NCBI RefSeq assembly: GCF_024171885.1 | Contig: NZ_JAMTCP010000018.1 | Coordinates: forward strand, 54,045 to 118,044 | Direction of reading: 5' to 3' | Source: Streptoalloteichus tenebrarius | GTDB taxonomy: Bacteria; Actinomycetota; Actinomycetes; Mycobacteriales; Pseudonocardiaceae | DNA length: 64,000 nucleotides | Shown: piece by piece, positions 34,691-43,555 of the stretch | Position numbering within the stretch: the stretch's first letter is position 1 | How the letters are laid out: every line of letters begins with the position of its first letter | Notes under the pieces: model-generated | What the model was told of the DNA's origin: nothing | The model's input: only the letters and a program-made list of their open reading frames with translations | Database searches by the model: none | Translations under genes and position numbers: made by a program

Positions 34691-36265
34691 CACTCACCCC
34701 CGCGTCCACGGGGAGCACGGCGCTGCCGAACTGAGGTCGGAGCTGGATGACGAATCACCCCCGCGCCCGCAGGGAGCACTCAGCGGCGCTATACACCGTG
34801 CATAGGGGTCAGGGGCACACCCCGCCTGCGCGGGGGCGCCCCGTCGCTGGGCACCGGCAGTGACTTACCCCGCCTGCGCGGGGAGCACGTGTTGCTCGTC
34901 GACCTCGACCCGCAGGGTCACGTCTCACCCCCGCCTGCGCGGGGAGGACGAAGCCATCAACACCAGCCAGTTCCTCATGCGGGACTCACCCCCGGGTGCG
35001 GGGAACACCGACCGAGAAACTTGGCGGTGAGATAGCTGTCCGACTCGCTCCGTGTGCGCAGGGAGAACTCAGCGGGCCATACACCGTGCATAGGGTGAGG
35101 GGCACCCGGTGTATGCAGGGGAGCGCGGCCGTGTGCTGGTGCCGTGCAACCCGGCGTGTGGATTCACCCCCGGCCCGCGCGGGGAACACCATGCCGCCTG
35201 GGCCGGCATCCGCCAACACGGACTCACTCCCGCGCGCGGGAAGCACCCGCGAGCGTTCCTTACCTTGGCTACCCCGTCAGACTCATCCCCGCGTGTGCGG
35301 GGAGAACCCGGACCCGGTGGTCGGGTCGATCAGGCGGGGGCACTCACCTCCCGCGTGCGCGGAAAGTACTCAGGGGGCAATACACCGTGCGAGGGCAGGG
35401 ACTCACTCCCGCTTATGCGGGGAGCGCCGCCATGTGCTGGTGCTGCGCACCCGGCGTGTGGACTCACTCCCGCGTACGCGGAGCACTCGTGCGCCTCGTA
35501 CCCGCGTGCGGATCTTCGACTCACCCCCGGGCGCGGGGAACACCAGATCTCCTGGCGGGCCATCGACGAGGTGATTGACTCGCCCCCGGCGTGCTCGCGG
35601 AGCACCCCCGGCCGGGGTAGGAGCCGAGCCGGGGACAGGACTCACTCCCCACATGTGTGGGGAGCAGTCAGCGGGGCCATACACGGTGAATTGGGTCAGG
35701 GGATCATGCACCCATGTGCGTGGGGAGCACCTCACCCTGCCCGTGGACACCGCGACGACCACGGACTCACCCCGCGTGCGCGGGGAGGACGCCATCGCTG
35801 ACCACCTCGTGACGCACCCCGCGCGTGCGCGGGGAGGACACGACCAGGGAAAACGTCGTAGGAGCCCCTAGAGACTCACCCCCCGCATGCGCGGGAGCGC
35901 CCGAGCTGCGATACGTGCCGCGGCCGGATCCAGGACTCACCCCCGCGCGCGGGGGAGTAAATCTCCGAGGCCAGCGCCCGAAGCAAGGTTGTCGAATCAT
36001 CCCCGCATGCGCGGGGAGGACATCACGAACTTCAAGGTGGACCAGGTGGCGACGGACTCACCCCCGCGTGCGCGGGGAGGACCTTCAGCTCCCACCATCG
36101 GGTTCCCTTGCGGGCGACTCACCCCCGCGTGCGCGGGGAGGACATATCCAGGTCCCGGTACGTCACGTGCGCACCCGACTCACCCCCGCGTGCGCGGGGA
36201 GGACCCGCCACCGAGCTGCCCGAGGTCGCGGAGTTCCGACTCACCCCCGCGTGCGCGGGGAGGAC
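34691..36265 (-). CRISPR. Orphan, decaying type I-E-like CRISPR array (about 27 repeats)
   Basis: Repeats are 28 bp. Read on + they begin GACTCACCCCC and end GAGGAC, with core stem CCCCGCG-TG-CGCGGGG. On minus they read GTCCTCCCCGCG...GGTGAGTC, the form of actinobacterial I-E repeats. The four repeats at 36055, 36116, 36177 and 36238 are identical; with 35994 they are spaced exactly 61 bp (33-bp spacers). Leftward, repeats at 34691, 34752, 34813, 34861, 34922, 34983, 35042, 35102, 35161, 35221, 35280, 35341, 35400, 35461, 35518, 35577, 35638, 35702, 35764, 35811, 35873 and 35934 carry growing numbers of substitutions and small indels (spacing 47-64). The gradient puts the leader right of 36265, with minus-strand transcription. 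ORFs read through the array are artefacts. No cas gene lies within 27 kb on the leader side. The 212 bp before the array hold nothing recognisable. Confidence 0.9.
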
Positions 36266-36372
36266 CCTTCGCGACCTGGGCTAACAGGAGGGCGTGACCA
36301 AAACGTGACTTTGGGTTCGGTGGGGCCGGTGGTCCACCGTGGCGCCTCCTCGGGAAGCCGCTCCTGATTTCG

Positions 36373-36406
36373 CGACGGCCCGCCTCCAGGAGGAGGCGGG
36401 CCGTCG
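36373..36406 (-). terminator. Terminator of the DUF2342 gene
   Basis: A 15-bp perfect stem, CGACGGCCCGCCTCC (36373-36387) with 36392-36406 and a 4-nt loop, lies 28 bp after the minus-strand stop at 36435. It separates that gene from the CRISPR leader side. Confidence 0.7.
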
Positions 36407-36434
36407 TCGGCTTCTGGTTCGGACGGTTCGGGCG

Positions 36435-37886
36435 TCAGCGGCCGTCCGCGCCCGGGCCCTCGTCGGGCCGCTCGTCGGACGCGCCCGGCTCGGGTCGGCC
36501 CTCGGCCTCGCGCCGCTGCTTCTCCCGTTCCAGTGCGGCGAGCGGGTCCTCCAGCTCGTTCGCGCCCGCGCCGAGCCGCTCGGAGAAGGCGAACGGGTCG
36601 TCCAGGTCCTCGGCGGTGGGCACCAGGTCGGGGTGGGCCCAGACGCCGTCCCTGGCCTCCAGGCCGTGCTGGTCGCCGACCAGCCGCCACAGCGCCGCGG
36701 CCGCCCGCAGCCGGCGCGGCCGCAGCTCAAGGCCCACCAACGTGGCGAAGGTCTGCTCGGCGGGGCCGCCGCTGGCCCGCCGGCGGCGCAGGGTCTCCCG
36801 CAGCGCGTCCGCGCCGGGCAGCCGCTCGCCGACCGCGTCGCCCACGACGACGTCCACCCAGCCCTCGACCAGGGCCAGCAACGTTTCCAGTCGGGCCAGC
36901 GCGGCCTTCTGCTCCGGCGTGGTCTGCGGCTCCAGCAGCCCGGACCGCATGGCCTCCTCGATCGAGGCCGGGTTGGACGGGTCGACCTGGCCGGCGAGCT
37001 GCTCCAGCGCCGACGTGTCGACCCGGATGCCCCGCGCGTACTCCTCGACGGTGGCCAGCAGCCGCTGCCGCAGCCACGGCACGTGGGTGAACAGCCGCTG
37101 GTGCGCGGCCTCCCGCGCGGCGAGGAAGACCATGACCTCGCTGGCCGGGCGCTCCAGGCCGGCGGTGAACCGCTCGATGTTGCCCGGCAGCAGCGCCGCC
37201 ACGCCCTCCTCGCCCAGCGGCAGGCCCACGTCGGTCGACGTCAGCACCTCGGCGGCGAGCTGCCCCAGCGCGTTGCCGAGCTGCGAGCCGAACGCGAGAC
37301 CGCCCATCTGGCCGAGCATCGACAGCAGCGGGCCGGCGGCCTGCTTGGCCTCGGCCGGCATCGCGTCGACCCACGCCCCGGCGACCCGCTGCGCGACCGG
37401 GTCGCACAGGCGTTGCCAGGTCGGCAGCGTCCGGTTGATCCACTCCTCGCCGGTCCACGCCTGCGTGACCCGCGCGCCGGCCGGCAACGCCGTCGCCGCG
37501 TCCAGCCACAGCTCGGCCAGGCGCACGGAGTCGGCCACCGCGCCGGCCTGGTCGGAGGCCGACGAGCCGGCGCCCGCGGCGCCTTCTGTGGCCAGCCGCT
37601 GCACGGCCAACTGCTTGGCCAGGTCGTAGTTGACCGGCCCGCCGGAGGTGGTCGCGTGGCTCAGCATCTGCCCGAGCTGCGTCAACATCTGGCCCAACTG
37701 GCCGAAGTCGAACGCGCCGGCGCCGCCGGGGAACGACCCGAATCCCGGGGGGAACCCGCCGCCCGGCGGCAGACCCTGGGGGCCGGACCCGCCGGGTCGC
37801 TCGCCACCGGGCTGCTTCTCCGCGTCCCCCCGGCGCTCGCGGTCGTCGGGGTCCGGCGGCTGGAACCCGAACGGCACATCGCTCAT
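36435..37886 (-). CDS. DUF2342 / TIGR03624-type zinc-dependent hydrolase
   Basis: A 483-aa protein matching the actinobacterial family at Rv3195. It has a Gly/Pro-rich N-terminus, a helical body with WINRTLPTWQRLCDPVAQRV, and the conserved LAAREAAHQRLFTHVPWL segment holding the proposed Glu/His metal site. LLALVEGWVDVVVGDAV carries a second conserved Glu/Asp group. The tail is acidic. The family is annotated as a putative zinc hydrolase, and no activity is firmly known. It is divergent from the YlbL-like gene with 83 bp between starts, as in related genomes. Confidence 0.85.
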   Translation of the reverse strand: MSDVPFGFQPPDPDDRERRGDAEKQPGGERPGGSGPQGLPPGGGFPPGFGSFPGGAGAFDFGQLGQMLTQLGQMLSHATTSGGPVNYDLAKQLAVQRLATEGAAGAGSSASDQAGAVADSVRLAELWLDAATALPAGARVTQAWTGEEWINRTLPTWQRLCDPVAQRVAGAWVDAMPAEAKQAAGPLLSMLGQMGGLAFGSQLGNALGQLAAEVLTSTDVGLPLGEEGVAALLPGNIERFTAGLERPASEVMVFLAAREAAHQRLFTHVPWLRQRLLATVEEYARGIRVDTSALEQLAGQVDPSNPASIEEAMRSGLLEPQTTPEQKAALARLETLLALVEGWVDVVVGDAVGERLPGADALRETLRRRRASGGPAEQTFATLVGLELRPRRLRAAAALWRLVGDQHGLEARDGVWAHPDLVPTAEDLDDPFAFSERLGAGANELEDPLAALEREKQRREAEGRPEPGASDERPDEGPGADGR

Positions 37887-37969
37887 ATGTCCACCGTACG
37901 CGGGGCGTCCGGGGGTCGCGCCCGCCGGTTCGCGGTGAGCGGAGCGTTCGGCCCGTAGGCTTTCGGACC

Positions 37970-38992
37970 GTGAGTCGCCGTACCTGGACGCTGGTGGTCA
38001 GCTTCGCGCTCGTCGCGGCGCTGGGCCTGCTCGGTGGGTTCGTCAGGGTGCCCTACGTCGCCCTCGGACCCGGTCCCACCTACGACACGCTGGGGGAGTA
38101 CGGCGGGACCGAGGTGGTGCGACTGGAGGGCGAGCGGGAGCAGCAGACCGGCGGCCGGCTCACCATGACCACGGTCTCGGTGACCGACGACGTCTCGATG
38201 TTCGGCGCCCTCGGGCTGTGGGCCAGCGGGCGGTACGCGCTGGCGCCGAGGGAGGAGTTCTACCCGCCGGACAAGTCCGAGAAGGACATCGACCAGGAGA
38301 ACACCAAGGCGTTCCGCGACTCGCAGAGCAGCGCCGAGGTGGCCGCGCTGCGGTACCTCAACTACCCGACGAAGGTGCTCGCCGGCGAGATCGTCAAGGG
38401 CGGGGCCGTCGACGGGACCATCGAGCCAGGCGACCGGCTGTTCGAGGTCAACGGCCAGAAGGTGGCCAAGGCCGACGAGGTGAAGGCGGCGCTGAAGGGC
38501 ACGCGCCCCGGCCAGCGGGCGCAGGTGGTGTTCCAGCGCGGCGACCAGCCGAGGCACACCGCGCAGGTGACCCTGGGCCGGGCCGACGACCGCGAGGAGG
38601 GCCTGCTCGGGCTGGTGCCCGTGGACCGGCCCGACGTGCCCTTCCAGATCAAGATCGGCCTGCACGCGGTGGGCGGCCCGTCCGCCGGCCTGATGCTCGC
38701 GCTGGCCATCGTGGACAAGCTGACGCCGGGCGAGCTGACCGGCGGCCGGTCGATCGCCGGCACCGGGGAGATCGACCCGGAGGGCAGGGTCAGCGCGATC
38801 GGCGGCATCCCGTTCAAGATGGCCGCCGCGAAGGAGGCGGGTGCCGAGGTGTTCCTGACGCCCGCCGCCAACTGCACGGAGGCCAAGAGCCGCACGCCGG
38901 ACGGCCTGCGGTTGGTCAAGGTCTCCTCGCTGGCCGAGGCCGTGAAGGCCCTCCAGGACCTCCAGAACGGCCGCGACGTCCCCGGCTGCTGA
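37970..38992 (+). CDS. YlbL-like membrane-anchored PDZ / Lon-type (S16) protease
   Basis: A 340-aa protein. One N-terminal TM (LVVSFALVAALGLLGG), a conserved PYVALGPGPTYDTLG segment, a PDZ domain at about 130-205, and a Lon-type proteolytic domain with catalytic Ser238 (GGPSAGLM) and Lys283 (GIPFKMAAAKEAGA). Active-site orientation is outside the membrane. It matches Rv3194c and Bacillus YlbL in layout; YlbL degrades a cell-division inhibitor. TAGGCT (37956-37961) ends 8 bp before GTG, so the message is probably leaderless. Confidence 0.92.
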   Translation: MSRRTWTLVVSFALVAALGLLGGFVRVPYVALGPGPTYDTLGEYGGTEVVRLEGEREQQTGGRLTMTTVSVTDDVSMFGALGLWASGRYALAPREEFYPPDKSEKDIDQENTKAFRDSQSSAEVAALRYLNYPTKVLAGEIVKGGAVDGTIEPGDRLFEVNGQKVAKADEVKAALKGTRPGQRAQVVFQRGDQPRHTAQVTLGRADDREEGLLGLVPVDRPDVPFQIKIGLHAVGGPSAGLMLALAIVDKLTPGELTGGRSIAGTGEIDPEGRVSAIGGIPFKMAAAKEAGAEVFLTPAANCTEAKSRTPDGLRLVKVSSLAEAVKALQDLQNGRDVPGC

Positions 38993-39091
38993 GCCGGCGG
39001 GGGACCGCCGGCCGGGACTGGCCGCCCGCTCGGGAACGCTCGGGAACGGGCGGGCGGCCGTCAGGACGCCCCAGGGGTCCTCAGAGCACTG

Positions 39092-39628
39092 TCAGGACAG
39101 GGTGTCGTAGAGGGCGGAGACCAGGTTCGGCGCGAGGTCCGGCCGCTCGATGAGCTGGTCGGGCTCGTCGCCGCCGCCCCGCACGCGCAGCACGCACGCG
39201 CCCGCGCCGTTGCGCAGGACCGCGGCCACCAGGCGCGCCTCCTGCCGCTGCGGGTGCTCGGCGGCCAGGCGCTGGATGCGGCCCAGGTCCGAGTCGGCCT
39301 CGGCGATCTCGGCCTCCGCCTCCGGCGGGAGCACCACGATCTCCTGGGACAGCGCGCAGCCGGCCACGATGTCCGGCCACTCGATCGCGGCCAGCGCCTC
39401 GCCCAGGTCGCCGGCGGGCAGCGGGTCCTGGGCGATCGGGGTCAGCGGGGCGTCGGGGTCGAGCTGGCCGGCCAGCCCGGGTTGGCGCGCCAGGAGGTCG
39501 GCGGTCGCGACCAGGGCGAACAGTTGCGGAGCCTGGTCCCAGCCCGAGGTGGAGACGAAGTCCTCCACCTCACGGACGGCGCTGGGCAGGGCGGCGGACA
39601 GGTCGTCGGGCGACGGGAGCGAGGCCAT
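39092..39628 (-). CDS. PPA1309-family protein
   Basis: A 178-aa acidic cytosolic protein typical of the actinobacterial PPA1309 family. It has REVEDFVSTSGWDQAPQLFA, a short loop with DPDAPLTPIAQD, WPDIVAGCALSQEIVVLPP and EARLVAAVLRNGAGACVLR. The function is unknown. ATG 39628 (MASLPSPDD) is preferred to a Met five codons upstream. It is divergent from the UPF0182 gene, a conserved pairing in mycobacteria and relatives. Confidence 0.85.
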   Translation of the reverse strand: MASLPSPDDLSAALPSAVREVEDFVSTSGWDQAPQLFALVATADLLARQPGLAGQLDPDAPLTPIAQDPLPAGDLGEALAAIEWPDIVAGCALSQEIVVLPPEAEAEIAEADSDLGRIQRLAAEHPQRQEARLVAAVLRNGAGACVLRVRGGGDEPDQLIERPDLAPNLVSALYDTLS

Positions 39629-39774
39629 GCCCCATCGTTGCACCGATGGTCAGGTGACGGGGCGGTCGGGGAACCGGGAACGCCTCTCTAGAGTTGGACA
39701 TCGCGGACGGGTGGGGCGCTTCGTCGCGCCCTCGTTCGCATCCAGCCCCGAAACGCGACCCAGGAGCGTGCCCC

Positions 39775-42768
39775 GTGGCCATGCGGCCCCCGGTCGGACT
39801 GCCGAGGTTGTCCAAGCGCAGCCGGATCCTGCTCGTGATCGGCGTCCTGCTGTTGCTCGGGCTGGTGAGCGGCTCGCGGCTGCTCGACACCTACATCGAC
39901 TGGCTGTGGTTCGGCGAGGTCGGCTACCGCTCGGTGTTCGGCACGATCATCTTCACCAGGCTGGCGGTGTTCGCCGCGGTCGGCGTGCTGGTCGGCGGGC
40001 TGGTGGCGCTGAACCTGGTGATCGCCTACCGCACCCGGCCGGTCTTCGTGCCGGTGTCGGGGCCGGACGACCCGGTGTCGCGGTACCGCTCGTTCGTCGT
40101 CTCCCGGCTGCGGCTGCTCGGCGTCGGGATCCCGCTGCTGGTGGGTCTGGTCGCCGCCGTGGCGGGGCAGGGCGAGTGGCAGGTCACCCAGCTCTTCCTC
40201 AACGCGACGGACTTCAACGTCACCGACCCCGAGTTCGGCCACGACATCGGCTTCTACGCCTTCCAGCTCCCGTTCTACCGCTGGCTGCTGTCGTGGGCGT
40301 TCGTCGCCGTCGCGGTGTCGTTCTTCGGCGCGCTGGTCGCGCACTACCTGTTCGGCGGCATCCGGTTCGGCAGCAGGGGCGGCGGGCAGCTCGCCGTGCC
40401 GGCCAGAGTCCAGCTCGCCGTGCTCGCCGGCGTGTTCGTGCTGCTCAAGGCCGTCGCGTACTTCCTGGACCGCTACGAGCTGCTCAGCTCGGGCGGCAGC
40501 GAGCGGTTCACCGGAGCCAGCTACACCGACCTGCACGCGGTGCTCCCGGCGAAGCTGATCCTGCTGTGCATCGCCGTGTTCTGCGCGATCGCCTTCTTCG
40601 TCGGCGCGTTCCTGCGCAACCTTCAGCTCCCCGCCATCGCGGCGGTGCTGCTCCTGCTGTCGAGCATCCTCGTCGGCGCGGCGTGGCCGGCGGTGCTGGA
40701 GCAGTTCTCGGTCAAGCCGAACGCCAACGAGAAGGAGGCGGCGTCGATCGAGCGCAACATCGCCGCCACCCGTCAGGCGTTCGGGCTCACCGAGGACAAG
40801 GTGACCTACGAGCCCTACGCGGGGAAGTCCGACGTCTCGCTCGCGGAGATCAAGGAAGACAAGGTCACCGTCCCCAACGTGCGCCTGCTCGACCCGAACG
40901 CGTTGTCGCAGACGTTCACGCAGCTCCAGCAGCGCAAGAACTTCTACGGCTTCCCCGCGAAGCTGGACATCGACCGGTACACGGTCAACGGCAGGACGCA
41001 GGACTACATCGTCGCCGCGCGGGAGATCAACACCGGCGGCCTGGCCGAGAACCAGCGGGACTGGATCAACCGGCACCTGGTGTACACGCACGGCAACGGG
41101 TTCGTGGCCGCCCCGGCGAACACGGTGAACTCGGCGCTCAAGGACGCGGGCGGTGAGGGCGGCTACCCGGTCTTCACCGTCAGCGAGCTGACCGAGAACA
41201 AGGACAACCCGGTCAGCCAGGGCGACATCAAGGTCGACCAGCCCCGGGTGTACTACGGCGAGCTGGTCACCGACTACGCGATCGTGGGCGCCCAGGCCGG
41301 CGAGGCCCCCCGCGAGTACGACACGGAGAAGACCAGCTACACCTACACCGGCAAGGGCGGCGTGCCGATCGGCGGCTGGTTCAACCGGCTGGCCTTCGCC
41401 GCCTCCTACGGCGAGCGGAACCTGCTGTTCTCCGACGCGATCGGGGACAACTCGAAGATCATCTTCGAGCGGGACCCCAGGGACAGGGTCAGCAAGGTCG
41501 CGCCGTGGCTGACCGTGGACGGCGACCCGTACCCGGCGGTCGTCGACGGCCGGATCGTCTGGATCGTCGACGGCTACACGACCCTGGACAACTACCCCTA
41601 CGCACAGCGGACCCCGCTGGGCGAGGCGACCACCGACACCCTCGCCGGCGTGCGCAAGCAGCCCAACCGGCAGATCAGCTACATCCGCAACTCGGTCAAG
41701 GCGGTCGTCGACGCCTACGACGGCTCGGTGTCGATGTACGCGGTCGACGAGCGGGACCCGGTGCTGAAGGCGTGGATGGGCGTCTTCCCCGGCGTGGTGA
41801 AGCCCGCGAGCGAGATCTCCCCCTCGCTGCGCTCGCACTTCCGCTACCCGGAGGACCTGTTCAAGGTCCAGCGCGAGCTGCTGTCCAAGTACCACGTGTC
41901 GAACCCCAAGGAGTTCTACTCGACGGTGTCCTTCTGGGACGTGCCGTCGGACCCGACCGTGGACGGGCAGGGCCAGCAGCCGGCGCAGCAGCCGCCGTAC
42001 TACGTGCTGGCCGGCAACCCGCGCACCGGCAAGGTCGAGTTCCAGCTCACCAGCGCCCTGGTCAGCCTGCGCCGGGAGTTCATGTCGGCCTATGTGACCG
42101 TCAGCTCTGACCCGGAGAACTACGGGCGGATCACGGTGCTGCAACTCCCATCCGACACCCAGACGAAGGGTCCGCAGCAGGTGCAGACCCAGTTCGTCTC
42201 CTCGTCCAACGTGTCCAGTGAGCTGAACCTGCTCCGGCAGCAGCAGACCAGGGTGCAGTACGGCAACCTGCTCACGCTGCCGGTCGGCGGCGGCCTGCTC
42301 TACGTCGAGCCGGTCTACATCGAACGCAGCCAGCAGGCGTCGTCCTTCCCGCAGCTCGCTCGGGTGTTGGTGAGTTTCGGCGGCAAGGTCGGCTACGCGG
42401 CCACCCTCGCCGAGGCGCTGGAGCAGGTGTTCGGTGCGGGCGCCGGGTCGTCCACGACCAACCCGGGCCAACAGGGCCAGCAGGGCCAGCAGCCCACGAC
42501 GACGACGCAGCCGCCGAACACGAGCACGCCGCCGCCGCCGGGTGGGCAGCAGGTGAGCCCGGAGCTGGGCAAGGCGGTGCAGGACATCTCCGCCGCGTTG
42601 GAGAAGGTGCGCAAGGCGCAGCAGGCCGGGGACTTCGCGGCCCTGGGCCAGGCGTACAAGGAGTTGGACGAGGCCACGAAGCGGTTCGAGCAGGCGCGGC
42701 CGCAGGGTGGGGGCGGTTCCTCGCCGTCGCCCTCGGCGGCTCCGCCGACGCCCACCCCGACGAGGTGA
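39775..42768 (+). CDS. UPF0182 large membrane protein
   Basis: A 997-aa protein with seven predicted TM segments in the first ~320 residues, starting ILLVIGVLLLLGLVSGSRLLDTYIDWLWF. A ~580-residue exported domain follows, with family signatures such as NRHLVYTHGNGFVAAPANTV and RQISYIRNSVKAVVDAYDG. The tail of about 110 residues is Gln/Pro/Thr-rich with a short helix. It matches Rv3193c in size and order of parts. GTG 39775 has AGGAG 8 bp upstream; ATG 39781 is the alternative. The role is unknown, probably in the envelope. Confidence 0.93.
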   Translation: MAMRPPVGLPRLSKRSRILLVIGVLLLLGLVSGSRLLDTYIDWLWFGEVGYRSVFGTIIFTRLAVFAAVGVLVGGLVALNLVIAYRTRPVFVPVSGPDDPVSRYRSFVVSRLRLLGVGIPLLVGLVAAVAGQGEWQVTQLFLNATDFNVTDPEFGHDIGFYAFQLPFYRWLLSWAFVAVAVSFFGALVAHYLFGGIRFGSRGGGQLAVPARVQLAVLAGVFVLLKAVAYFLDRYELLSSGGSERFTGASYTDLHAVLPAKLILLCIAVFCAIAFFVGAFLRNLQLPAIAAVLLLLSSILVGAAWPAVLEQFSVKPNANEKEAASIERNIAATRQAFGLTEDKVTYEPYAGKSDVSLAEIKEDKVTVPNVRLLDPNALSQTFTQLQQRKNFYGFPAKLDIDRYTVNGRTQDYIVAAREINTGGLAENQRDWINRHLVYTHGNGFVAAPANTVNSALKDAGGEGGYPVFTVSELTENKDNPVSQGDIKVDQPRVYYGELVTDYAIVGAQAGEAPREYDTEKTSYTYTGKGGVPIGGWFNRLAFAASYGERNLLFSDAIGDNSKIIFERDPRDRVSKVAPWLTVDGDPYPAVVDGRIVWIVDGYTTLDNYPYAQRTPLGEATTDTLAGVRKQPNRQISYIRNSVKAVVDAYDGSVSMYAVDERDPVLKAWMGVFPGVVKPASEISPSLRSHFRYPEDLFKVQRELLSKYHVSNPKEFYSTVSFWDVPSDPTVDGQGQQPAQQPPYYVLAGNPRTGKVEFQLTSALVSLRREFMSAYVTVSSDPENYGRITVLQLPSDTQTKGPQQVQTQFVSSSNVSSELNLLRQQQTRVQYGNLLTLPVGGGLLYVEPVYIERSQQASSFPQLARVLVSFGGKVGYAATLAEALEQVFGAGAGSSTTNPGQQGQQGQQPTTTTQPPNTSTPPPPGGQQVSPELGKAVQDISAALEKVRKAQQAGDFAALGQAYKELDEATKRFEQARPQGGGGSSPSPSAAPPTPTPTR

Positions 42769-42843
42769 GTGCGGCGTCACACCACCTGGCGGCCATCTGA
42801 TTTGCACTTCCCCGCCACCGCCACGTAAAGTATGACCTGTCAA

Positions 42844-42920
42844 CGCGGGGTGGAGCAGCTCGGTAGCTCGCTGGGCTCATAACCCAGAGGTCGCAGGTTC
42901 GAATCCTGCCCCCGCTACCA
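42844..42920 (+). tRNA. Initiator tRNA-fMet (CAT)
   Basis: A 77-nt gene with encoded CCA. Anticodon CAT sits in GGGCTCATAACCC, giving the three G:C pairs that mark initiator tRNAs. The first acceptor position is C opposite T72 (unpaired), also an initiator hallmark. The T-loop is GGTTCGAATCC. A terminator follows 4 bp downstream. Confidence 0.97.
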
Positions 42921-42924
42921 GGTA

Positions 42925-42968
42925 CGGAGAGACCCCCACCGATTTCCGGTGGGGGTCTCTCCGCTTTT
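42925..42968 (+). terminator. tRNA-fMet terminator
   Basis: A 17-bp perfect stem, CGGAGAGACCCCCACCG (42925-42941) with 42947-42963 and a 5-nt loop, is followed by CTTTTGT. Confidence 0.92.
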
Positions 42969-43026
42969 GTCGTGGTTTTTCCTCAGCGGGTCCCGAATAT
43001 CGTCGCGTGGTCGAAATCCACCCCGG

Positions 43027-43263
43027 TCAGCTCTCCAGCGTCTCCGCCCACGTGAGCGCGCACTCCGGCGAGCACACCCTGCCCTCGCCCGCGACGGTGC
43101 GGTGCCGCTTGAGCTGCTTCCCGCACACCATGCACCGGTCGGGGGAGCCCACGTCGCCCTGGGGCATCCCGGAGACCCAGGCCCTGGTCCGCGCCACCCA
43201 CTTCTTCTGCATCTTGTCGTGGAGCTTGGTCTGCACCTTGTCCTGCAACCACCTGACCTGCAT
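43027..43263 (-). CDS. Small zinc-binding protein
   Basis: A 78-aa protein with a Lys/Arg-rich helical N-terminus (MQVRWLQDKVQTKLHDKMQK) and a four-Cys module CMVCGKQLKR then VCSPECALTW, probably a single zinc site. GGAGG stands 5 bp before the ATG, and codon use is normal. No named family recognised. It faces the tRNA gene from the other strand. The 292 bp to its right hold no convincing gene. Confidence 0.75.
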   Translation of the reverse strand: MQVRWLQDKVQTKLHDKMQKKWVARTRAWVSGMPQGDVGSPDRCMVCGKQLKRHRTVAGEGRVCSPECALTWAETLES

Positions 43264-43555
43264 GTCAACCTCCCGACTCGCGCCTGCCGTCGTGTGAGGG
43301 AAACCGCCGACGCCACGAGGTTGACGCGATCGGAGCAGCGGAGCCAGCGAGGGCCGGGGAGATCACCGGGCTGGGCGGGTGAGTTGCACCTGGTGGCGCT
43401 AGGGGGAGCCGGGGCGGGCACCACGGGCAGTGGCAATTGCCCCGAGGAGGGGGTCACCCACGTGGCCGCGACTAGCCCTGACGTGTGGGGGACGCACGGA
43501 TGCGGGACGGGTGGCTGAGCCGCTCACTCCTCCAGGGGTCACCCGCGTGCGCCCG

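Noticed and set aside
34996..36367. Several ORFs inside the CRISPR array
   Set aside because: They are created by the repeats being open in several frames; their products repeat PRARG/HPRVRGED-like units that simply translate the CRISPR repeat.
34479..37000. Search for cas genes beside the CRISPR array
   Set aside because: The neighbours are an M48-like peptidase and a DUF2342 hydrolase; neither is related to Cas proteins.
39688..42843. 1051-codon minus-strand frame opposite the UPF0182 gene
   Set aside because: It mirrors the real gene frame and even runs toward the tRNA; composition is typical of a shadow ORF.
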